Assembly: GCA_016199605.1 (NCBI GenBank)
Contig: JACQGJ010000258.1
Location: 1-12,694, forward strand
From: Armatimonadota bacterium
Lineage (GTDB): Bacteria; Armatimonadota; Abditibacteriia; CG2-30-59-28
Reading direction: 5' to 3'
DNA length: 12,694 nucleotides
Shown here: piece by piece, positions 6,814-12,694 of the stretch
How the letters are laid out: the number at the start of each line of letters is the position of its first letter
How positions within the stretch are numbered: position 1 is the first letter of the stretch
Notes under the pieces: generated by a model
Told to the model about the DNA's origin: nothing
Database searches by the model: none
The model's input: only the letters and a program-made list of their open reading frames with translations
Translations under genes and position numbers: made by a program

Positions 6814-7869
6814 ATGAAAGACATTGGCGTGGGCGTAATCGGACTTGGGATGGGCATGGACCTATTCCTGTTGCACGACGATCCGAAGTCCCGGTTTGAG
6901 GTGCGAGGGATCTGTTCGGCGACCCCTGAGAAGGTCCGGCATGTGGCTGAAGAGCGGGGTGTCCGCTTTTCCACAACGGACTTTAACGAATTGGTCGCCC
7001 GGGAGGATCTGGAGGTCATCGCAGTCTACTCGCCGGATCACCTTCACGGTGAGCATTGCATCGCCGCCCTACAGGCTGGCAAGCACGTGGTTTGCACGAA
7101 GCCACTCGTAGGACGGCAGCGGGGAGCAGGGGTGATGCTCGAGTGCGAGCAGATCGTGCAGCTCGCGAGGGAAAAGGACTGCAGGTTTCTCGTCGGGCAG
7201 ACCATGAGGTTTGACCCCGAATTTCGCGCGGCGAAGACGCTGCTGGACGAAGGGGACCTCGGGAGAGTCCTTTTTGCGGAGGCCCACTACGTCCACGACC
7301 TGCGAGGCATCGGAGAGTTGACTCCGTGGAGAGTGACAGCCCCGCAGGACTTGATGTTTGGTGGAGCGTGTCACCCTATCGACCTCCTCCGCTGGTTTCT
7401 CGGGGACGTGGAGGAGATCTCCGTCTATGCCAGCGGCATCAATCCTCCCTACCCGATTGAGGACAACTTCCTGATCAACCTCAGGTTCGCCAACGGTGTC
7501 ATCGCCCGAATCCTCGCTGCTTATGGATTGGTGCATCCTCCCATGCCGATGATGGGCCTTAGCCTGTATGGCACCAAAGCCAGTATCCAGTGCGATTACC
7601 ACGACTTCAAAGGCGGGAATGTGAACATCGTGTTCGACAAGCTGGAAGGCCAACCCACTCTCTCCACCCATTTCGATGCGGTGATGGAAGGAGCCTACGG
7701 TCATGGGAAAGCGGTTCGGCAGTACATGAGCCACTTCGAAGACTGCCTCGTAAACGGGAAAGCGCCCAGCCCCAACGCGGTCGATGGGGCCAGGACAATC
7801 GCCGTTGGCTGTGCTGGCTGGGAGTCAATCCGAACCGGGCAGCCGGCAAGAGTTAGAAACGACTTTTAG
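6814..7869 (+). CDS. Gfo/Idh/MocA family oxidoreductase (second, divergent copy)
   Basis: A 351-residue cytoplasmic dehydrogenase ending the operon, 36 bases after the 2Fe-2S subunit gene. It has a Rossmann nucleotide loop (GLGMGM, 10-15), a family-typical SPDHLHGEHCIAALQAGKHV segment (73-92), and the signature lysine in CTKP (94-97; Lys96), where Glu of the usual EKP is replaced by Thr. The C-terminal domain carries GGACHPIDLLRW (183-194) with His187 and Asp190 in the expected places. It reads as clearly different from the first copy rather than a recent duplicate. Substrate unknown. Its position suggests a second oxidation step in the same pathway as the first dehydrogenase and the flavin/iron-sulfur subunits. 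It occupies the slot where a molybdopterin subunit gene would be expected. Confidence 0.88.
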   Translation: MKDIGVGVIGLGMGMDLFLLHDDPKSRFEVRGICSATPEKVRHVAEERGVRFSTTDFNELVAREDLEVIAVYSPDHLHGEHCIAALQAGKHVVCTKPLVGRQRGAGVMLECEQIVQLAREKDCRFLVGQTMRFDPEFRAAKTLLDEGDLGRVLFAEAHYVHDLRGIGELTPWRVTAPQDLMFGGACHPIDLLRWFLGDVEEISVYASGINPPYPIEDNFLINLRFANGVIARILAAYGLVHPPMPMMGLSLYGTKASIQCDYHDFKGGNVNIVFDKLEGQPTLSTHFDAVMEGAYGHGKAVRQYMSHFEDCLVNGKAPSPNAVDGARTIAVGCAGWESIRTGQPARVRNDF

Positions 7870-7901
7870 CTGGGACCCAGACAACCGAGGCAAGGATTCG
7901 T

Positions 7902-7931
7902 TTGACTCTGCCCTCCGCGCTATGTTAGACT
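7902..7931 (+). promoter_or_regulatory. Possible promoter overlapping a small palindrome
   Basis: TTGACT (7902-7907) is followed after 18 bases by TAGACT (7926-7931), a moderate sigma-70 match. The -10 lies inside a short perfect palindrome, GTTAG-A-CTAAC (7924-7934), which could be an operator. The gap between the dehydrogenase operon and the MBL gene is 108 bases, enough for separate transcription. The evidence is pattern only. Confidence 0.35.
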
Positions 7932-7977
7932 AACGGCGAAACGGTGAGACTCTGGTTCTCCCGTGCGATGAAAGATC

Positions 7978-9474
7978 ATGTTGCCGCAACCACGCAAGTA
8001 CAACCACAAGGGCATACGCGTCGACTTCATCGGGGATTCGGGGCCATTTTCCAGGATGGGACGAAGCATTGGGTACCATCTCTCGGTTGGTTCCGCCCGC
8101 TACTTGATCGACCTCGGCGCTCCCGTCTTTCAGTTCCTTGGCGTCGAGGGTATCAAGGCCGTCCGTGGGGTCGTTTGCACTCACTCACACGATGACCATC
8201 GACGTTGGTTCACCGACCTCGCCCTGTTCAGCTACTACACCCCGGATATATCCCACCGGCTTCGACTGATCACGACCGAATTGCTGCACGAGGAGTTTGA
8301 GAAAAACTCCAAAGGAGCTCTTGAGCGCAGCCTGTCGGCGGACTCACGGGACGTCGTGGAGATTCCCTACGATCGGTTTGTGGAGAAGGTTCTACTTGGA
8401 CCGCGCAGCCTTTACAGGGTTATCATGAAGCGGGTTGGAGACGACGAGTTTCACTGGCGAGTCGTGGATGCCGTGGGGGAGTTGGTGGATCCGTCAAAAG
8501 CCAAGGTCGTGGTCCATCCGCACGCCAATCGCCCTCGTCTGCTGTTTCGCGATCCTGTGACCAATGAGTGGATCGAGCCGGAGAGCTTCTATACCTATGG
8601 CGACAACCGCTTCTATGAAGAGAACCAAAACCCCTATATTGATCACGAGGCGGGGCTTGAGATCAGGGCACTTAAAGGACCGTGTTGGCATGGCCCCCCA
8701 AACTTCTCGATAGATACTCGCACAAAGAATGAGAGACTTCTCTTCAGCTCGGACACGGTCTATGACGTCAAGTTGTGGGAATCGCTGACGAGAGATCACC
8801 GCGCTCCGAATCTGGGGATGACTCGCCGGGAGTTCGAGCGGTCCTACATTATCTACGGTGACATCAACGATTTCATCGAGCGCACCTGGAGCGAAGAACG
8901 GCTGCTTGAAGCCATGACGGCCTATGAGGAGGGGATCGTTGTCCACGACGTGGATCACGATGGCAGCGTCGTGCATACGAGCTACTCCAATCTTGAGAGC
9001 TCCGGCCTGAAGAATCTCTTACTGACTCACAGTCCCGACGAGTTTGTTTCCCGATTGCCTCTGACCAGAGAGGGGAAGTCGTTTTGTATTCTGAAGAACC
9101 AGTTGTATGAGATCGTGGAAGACACTCTCTATCCCTACCATGCCGATGTATTCGTCAAAGACGACCGGGAGTTTTACGTGGGGTTTGAGTCGCCCAAAGG
9201 GCGACATGCTCTCGTCCGAACTGCCAAAGGGTTGGGGATCGCTCACCCTACCGAGGCACAGAACCAGGAGGTGCTCATGCGCTTCGACTTGTACCTCGAT
9301 GTCGACGGCCAGTACTATCCCGTGCTGAACGACCCGAACGGCGATTACGTTCGACGCAAGGACGGTCAGGTGGAACGGATCAACTACAGCAAGACGGGCA
9401 GCCGCGGCATCGTTGTGAACGACCTTCGCGACCAGATCCTGCAACGAATAACTGCGGGACAACCCGGGAAATAG
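7978..9474 (+). CDS. Metallo-beta-lactamase-fold hydrolase with large insert and unknown C-terminal region
   Basis: A 498-residue soluble protein, about twice the length of a minimal MBL domain. The metal-binding set appears complete: THSHDDH (68-74; His69, His71, Asp73, His74), a third His in CWHGPPN (236-242; His238), the bridging Asp in SSDT (257-260; Asp259) and a final His in LLTHSPDEF (348-356; His351). Residues about 80-230, between the first and second metal motifs, form a long insert. Residues about 370-498 form a C-terminal region I do not recognise. Start is ATG 7978, as an in-frame stop lies just upstream at 7969; the Shine-Dalgarno is weak (GAAAG). MBL members include nucleases, phosphodiesterases and thioesterases, and the substrate cannot be assigned. 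The rhomboid gene begins 35 bases later, so the two are probably cotranscribed. Confidence 0.8.
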   Translation: MLPQPRKYNHKGIRVDFIGDSGPFSRMGRSIGYHLSVGSARYLIDLGAPVFQFLGVEGIKAVRGVVCTHSHDDHRRWFTDLALFSYYTPDISHRLRLITTELLHEEFEKNSKGALERSLSADSRDVVEIPYDRFVEKVLLGPRSLYRVIMKRVGDDEFHWRVVDAVGELVDPSKAKVVVHPHANRPRLLFRDPVTNEWIEPESFYTYGDNRFYEENQNPYIDHEAGLEIRALKGPCWHGPPNFSIDTRTKNERLLFSSDTVYDVKLWESLTRDHRAPNLGMTRREFERSYIIYGDINDFIERTWSEERLLEAMTAYEEGIVVHDVDHDGSVVHTSYSNLESSGLKNLLLTHSPDEFVSRLPLTREGKSFCILKNQLYEIVEDTLYPYHADVFVKDDREFYVGFESPKGRHALVRTAKGLGIAHPTEAQNQEVLMRFDLYLDVDGQYYPVLNDPNGDYVRRKDGQVERINYSKTGSRGIVVNDLRDQILQRITAGQPGK

Positions 9475-9509
9475 GCGACAGCCGAGTGCCCTAACTACCG
9501 GAAGTTACG

Positions 9510-10730
9510 ATGCTCATCACCCTCCCCTACGGCACGAACAGACCGGCTCGTGTTTTTCCGATTGTTACGTACACCCTCCTCGCTCTGAACCTCCTCATCT
9601 ATCTTGCTACCTCGCAAGGGGGCGACCTCGAGGAGATCATCGTAGCCTGTGGCTTCACCCCGGCCCACCTCAATACGTTTAGCTGGTTCACTTACATGTT
9701 TCTGCACGGCAGCCTGCTGCATGTTTTGGGGAACATGCTCTACCTCTGGCTGTTCGGTTGCGCCCTCGAGTGCGCCATGGGATGGTGGCTGTATCTCGCG
9801 ACCTATCTCCTGTCCGGGTGCTTCGCGATGATGCTGCACTTCCTGATCGTGGCGTCCCTTGATCCCGCCAGCGCAGAGATTCCCCTGGTGGGAGCCTCGG
9901 GAGCGATTGCGGGCCTGCTCGGGCTTTTCATCCTGCGCTTTTACCAGACGAAAATCAAAGTCGGTTACACATTTCTCTTCATCAAATGGGGGACCTTTGA
10001 GGTCCCCTCCATGTGGTTCATCGGCTTCTGGATACTGAGGCAACTCTGGGGAGCCCTCCACTCGACCTTTATGGTTCCGGCAGCAGATAACGGAGTTGCC
10101 TACTGGACGCATATCGGAGGCGTTGGCCTGGGGATGCTATACGGATTGCTGGTGAATCTTCAGGGGGAGGGAAAAACCGAGTATCTGGTGGGGGACGCGC
10201 AGTCCGCCTTCGACTCAGGTTCCTACGCGAAGTCGATTGAGTTGACCGGCAAGGTACTCAAGACCGACCCGCACAATCAACAGGCGCGTCTGATGAATGC
10301 TCGATCCCTGGCGCGTTTCGGCCTTGTGGACAAGGCAATGGCAGGATACCACCAGGTCCTTGGGGAGCACTTGCGTCGCAATGAACGGGAACAGGTTGTC
10401 GCTCTCTACTCTGAGATGTCCGCTGTTCAGCCCGAGGTGACTTTGGAGGCCCGGACCCAGCTCGCGGTCGCCTCATGGCTGACGCAGAGCCAGAAGGTTC
10501 AGGAAGCGGTCACGGCCTATGAGACCCTCATCCGGAAGTTCCCACAAAGCCCGGAAGCAGAGACAGCCTTGCTTCGGTGCGCGCAGCTCTACCTGGAGCA
10601 CTACAACCGACCCCATCAGGCCATAGCTACGCTCGAGACCTTTATCCGGAAATACCCGACCAGCGCGTGGCGTGGTTTCGCCCAGGAATCGCTGAACACG
10701 GCGAGGCGCAAGGCGGCTGCGAGTGGCTGA
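9510..10730 (+). CDS. Rhomboid-family intramembrane serine protease with C-terminal TPR-like region
   Basis: A 406-residue membrane protein. The first ~218 residues form a six-helix rhomboid core (membrane segments near 14-33, 57-83, 91-116, 127-145, 165-186 and 198-217). It has the conserved FLHGSLLHVLGNMLYL segment (64-79), catalytic Ser130 in GASG (128-131) and catalytic His201 in YWTHIGG (198-204), so the Ser-His dyad is intact. Rhomboids cleave transmembrane helices of other membrane proteins. Residues about 224-400 are soluble and helical, with tetratricopeptide-like units (around 234-254, 265-285, 330-347 and 365-386), including two similar segments, TLIRKFPQSPEAE and TFIRKYPTSAWRG. 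This tail is a likely protein-interaction platform, probably cytoplasmic. GGAAG lies five bases before ATG 9510. Linkage to the MBL gene upstream is close, and the stop is 14 bases from the convergent regulator's stop. Confidence 0.9.
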   Translation: MLITLPYGTNRPARVFPIVTYTLLALNLLIYLATSQGGDLEEIIVACGFTPAHLNTFSWFTYMFLHGSLLHVLGNMLYLWLFGCALECAMGWWLYLATYLLSGCFAMMLHFLIVASLDPASAEIPLVGASGAIAGLLGLFILRFYQTKIKVGYTFLFIKWGTFEVPSMWFIGFWILRQLWGALHSTFMVPAADNGVAYWTHIGGVGLGMLYGLLVNLQGEGKTEYLVGDAQSAFDSGSYAKSIELTGKVLKTDPHNQQARLMNARSLARFGLVDKAMAGYHQVLGEHLRRNEREQVVALYSEMSAVQPEVTLEARTQLAVASWLTQSQKVQEAVTAYETLIRKFPQSPEAETALLRCAQLYLEHYNRPHQAIATLETFIRKYPTSAWRGFAQESLNTARRKAAASG

Positions 10731-10737
10731 GCGCCTC

Positions 10738-10769
10738 CGTCGGCTTAGGCCTGAAAGCGATAGCCGACG
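10738..10769. terminator. Inverted repeat at the convergent gene ends
   Basis: CGTCGGCT (10738-10745) is the exact reverse complement of AGCCGACG (10762-10769), with a 16-nt loop. It lies just after the rhomboid stop and overlaps the last codons and stop of the opposing regulator. No T-run follows on either strand, so it is at best a weak or bidirectional transcript-end hairpin. Confidence 0.3.
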
Positions 10770-11416
10770 TTCCGAACGGTTTCAACCATATCGCAAGTAG
10801 GCGGAGGCAGCTTGGCGCGCAGCCGGCGAACATGGACGTCGACGGTCCGCGTTCCGCCGAAGTACTCCTCTCCCCAGACCCGGTCCAGGAGCGTCTCCCG
10901 GCTGTAGACGCGACCTCGATGGGTTGCGAGGAACTTGAGCAACTCATATTCCTTGAAGGTCAACTCGATCGGACGACCAGCTACCGTCACCTGATAGTTT
11001 GCGAGGTTAATGATGAGGTCATTGATCTTGACGGTGTCCTTGGCGTCCACTTTGTTGGCCCGCCAGAGAGCCAACTTGATCCGGAAGGCAATCTCCGAGG
11101 CTTTGGCGGGAGGGAAGATGAAATCATCCACGCCGATTGCGAACTCCACGTCCCGGACCGCATCGAAATCGGCAATGACCAGAAGGGGAGTCTCCTTGAA
11201 GGCAGGATTCTGCCTGACGGTTTTGCATACGGAGAGACCGCCGCTGAAGTGGCTTGTGAGGTCCAGCAGAAGAAGATCGGGGACTTCCAGCGCCAGCGAA
11301 TCGAGGAGACCGTCCGCAAAATCCTCGACAGTAAGGTTGTACCCCATGTCCATCAGTTTGGCGCTGAGGCTTTTCTGCACGTCCTGATTCTGGCTGACTA
11401 TCGCGATTCGTAGCAT
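10745..11416 (-). CDS. OmpR/PhoB-type winged-helix response regulator with degenerate receiver domain
   Basis: A 223-residue DNA-binding regulator of normal OmpR-family length. The C-terminal winged helix is canonical: LTFKEYELLKFLATHRG (152-168), VDVHVRRLRAKL (192-203) and ETVRNVGYRF (212-221). The N-terminal receiver keeps an aspartate in the phosphoacceptor position (LLLLDL, Asp52) but lacks other hallmarks. The acidic pair after the first strand is replaced by SQNQ (8-11), the Thr/Ser of the fourth strand by Ala (VIAD, 80-83), and the conserved Lys of the fifth strand is missing (DDFIFPPA, 97-104). This suggests control without ordinary phosphorylation. It starts 6 bases after the NAD synthetase stop; the only Shine-Dalgarno-like run (GGGAGAG) is 16 bases from ATG, so translational coupling is likely. 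No histidine kinase is nearby. Confidence 0.88.
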   Translation of the reverse strand: MLRIAIVSQNQDVQKSLSAKLMDMGYNLTVEDFADGLLDSLALEVPDLLLLDLTSHFSGGLSVCKTVRQNPAFKETPLLVIADFDAVRDVEFAIGVDDFIFPPAKASEIAFRIKLALWRANKVDAKDTVKINDLIINLANYQVTVAGRPIELTFKEYELLKFLATHRGRVYSRETLLDRVWGEEYFGGTRTVDVHVRRLRAKLPPPTCDMVETVRNVGYRFQA

Positions 11417-11422
11417 GGCGAT

Positions 11423-12694
11423 CTAAGTGGAACTCTCCCGGTAGGAGTTAGTGATCGGCAGCCGCCGGTCTTTGCCAAAAGCTCGAGGAGTGATCTTGAT
11501 TCCCGGTGAGGCCTGTCGGCGTTTATACTCGTTCACATCGACCAAGCGAACCACGCGACGCACCAACTGGTCGTCAAACCCCATTCCCACGATTTCTCCC
11601 ACGCTTCGATCCTCTTCGACGTAAGCCTTGAGGATACCGTCGAGGATGGGATACGGGGGGAGGCTATCCACGTCGCGTTGATTGGCGCGCAGTTCCGCGG
11701 AGGGTTCTTTGTCCATGACTCGCTTGGGTATCAGTTCTACTCCGGCAGCCCTGTTACGATGGTTGGACAGTTGGTACACGAGCATCTTCGGAACGTCCTT
11801 GATGATCGAGAGCCCGCCGCTCATGTCGCCGTACAAGGTGCAATACCCGACGCTACTCTCGCTTTTGTTGCCCGTCGCCACTACCCGCCAGCCGAACTTG
11901 TTGGATAGAGCCATCAGCAGATTGCCGCGAATCCGCGCTTGAAGGTTCTCTTCGGCTACATCGGGTTCCCGACCCTCGAACACCTCCGACAGAGTCTGCA
12001 AGTAGGCCTGAAACGGCTCTTCGATGGTCAGGGTCAGGACGCGAAGCCCCAGGTTCTCTCCAAGCTGGTACGCATCTTCCCGGCTGTGATCCGACGAAAA
12101 GCGTGAGGGCATGACCACGCCAATCACGTTATCGACGCCCAACGCATCGACCGCGATGACTGCGGTCAGAGAAGAGTCGATCCCTCCGCTCAACCCGAGG
12201 ACCACCTTTTCGAAGCCGTTCTTGCGCACGTAGTCGCGCGTCCCCAGGACCAGGGCGCGGTATATCTCCTCGGTCTCTTCCAGGACCTCAACGCTTCTCT
12301 CCGGGAGACTGCACTTGCCTTCTTCCGACTCTCTGGAGCTCGGACCGGCAGGCTCCCCGGTGAGCCGCACCTTCCTGACGTTATTCGCCCCTTTCTGAGA
12401 GAGGTGCAGCTTCTCCTTCCGGCGACGAGGATCGTGCAACCTCGTGCGGAACACCGCTTCCAGATCCAGGTCGGCGACGATCAAATCCTCCTCGAATTGC
12501 TTTCCCCTTGCAAGAACAGCGCCGCTTTGATCGAAGATCACGCTGTGGCCGTCAAACACCAGTTCGTCCTGTCCCCCGACAAGGTTGCAGAAAGCGACAA
12601 TGGAGGCGTTGTCGGAAGCCCGCGTAGCAATCATCTGCTCGCGGAACCTCCCTTTGCCCGCATGATACGGAGAGGCGGAGATGTTGATAATCAC
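11423..12694 (-). CDS. nadE: Glutamine-dependent NAD+ synthetase, N-terminus beyond the window
   Basis: The enzyme makes NAD+ from deamido-NAD, ATP and glutamine in the last step of NAD biosynthesis. The visible 424 codons begin inside the N-terminal nitrilase-like glutaminase domain at VIINISASPYHAGK, just after where the catalytic Cys of such domains lies. Roughly 130-160 residues, including the Glu-Lys-Cys triad, are therefore outside the window. The GTG at the very edge is an internal codon rather than the start. The C-terminal synthetase domain has the ATP-pyrophosphatase loop LSGGIDSS (168-175), VVATGNKSES (271-280), YGDMSGG (288-294) and the C-terminal RRQASPGIKITPRAFGKDRR (392-411) typical of bacterial NadE. 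It ends with TAG 6 bases before the response regulator gene and is presumably first in that - strand operon, with any promoter to the right of the window. Confidence 0.95.
   Translation of the reverse strand: MIINISASPYHAGKGRFREQMIATRASDNASIVAFCNLVGGQDELVFDGHSVIFDQSGAVLARGKQFEEDLIVADLDLEAVFRTRLHDPRRRKEKLHLSQKGANNVRKVRLTGEPAGPSSRESEEGKCSLPERSVEVLEETEEIYRALVLGTRDYVRKNGFEKVVLGLSGGIDSSLTAVIAVDALGVDNVIGVVMPSRFSSDHSREDAYQLGENLGLRVLTLTIEEPFQAYLQTLSEVFEGREPDVAEENLQARIRGNLLMALSNKFGWRVVATGNKSESSVGYCTLYGDMSGGLSIIKDVPKMLVYQLSNHRNRAAGVELIPKRVMDKEPSAELRANQRDVDSLPPYPILDGILKAYVEEDRSVGEIVGMGFDDQLVRRVVRLVDVNEYKRRQASPGIKITPRAFGKDRRLPITNSYRESST

Noticed and set aside
7870..7880. CTGGGACCCAG palindrome just after the second Gfo/Idh stop, as a terminator hairpin
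   Set aside because: Its central loop would be a single base and no T-run follows, so it cannot form a normal terminator.
10577..11413. 278-codon plus-strand frame across the convergent junction
   Set aside because: It overlaps the rhomboid tail and the antisense of the response regulator, both with clear family motifs. Its translation is an unremarkable shadow.
1..12694. tRNA, rRNA, CRISPR array, insertion sequence or phage genes
   Set aside because: I looked along both strands and saw no cloverleaf, no regularly spaced direct repeats, and no transposase, integrase or structural phage motifs.

Overview
The window comes from a GC-rich bacterial chromosome (roughly 60% G+C by eye). GTG and TTG starts are used freely and the genes are densely packed. 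The gene set is a modular heparinase-fold polysaccharide lyase, paired Gfo/Idh/MocA sugar dehydrogenases, xanthine-dehydrogenase-type subunits and a rhomboid-TPR protein. This suits an uncultured environmental heterotroph that degrades acidic polysaccharides, perhaps in the PVC/Armatimonadota-like part of the tree. That placement is an inference from gene style; no taxonomic marker gene is present.

Left part (1-4270). A very large lyase-like protein, cut by the left window edge, carries two fibronectin III-like domains, a heparinase II/III-type catalytic module and a CBM9-like domain inserted into the catalytic module. After its stop lie about 790 bp without a confident gene. This stretch holds an in-frame open region (3577-4005) that may be a lost C-terminal extension, then a perfect 29-bp inverted repeat (4119-4205). 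Each arm of that repeat is itself a palindrome, which makes it a REPIN-like element. A promoter with an extended -10 follows.

Centre (4368-7869). A tight four-gene operon on the + strand: Gfo/Idh/MocA dehydrogenase; FAD subunit of a molybdenum hydroxylase; its 2Fe-2S subunit; a second, divergent Gfo/Idh/MocA dehydrogenase. The catalytic molybdopterin subunit that normally follows is absent, and the second Gfo/Idh gene sits in its place. Together with the lyase, the operon suggests oxidation of sugars or sugar derivatives released from a polysaccharide, with electrons passed through a flavin/iron-sulfur module.

Right part (7978-12694). A metallo-beta-lactamase-fold hydrolase with a complete metal-binding set but a large insert and an unrecognised C-terminal region is followed closely by a rhomboid protease fused to a tetratricopeptide-like tail. 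Converging on them from the - strand is a two-gene unit: glutamine-dependent NAD+ synthetase (cut by the right edge) and, 6 bases after it, an OmpR-type response regulator whose receiver lacks most of the phosphorylation residues. A perfect 8-bp inverted repeat lies at the convergent junction.
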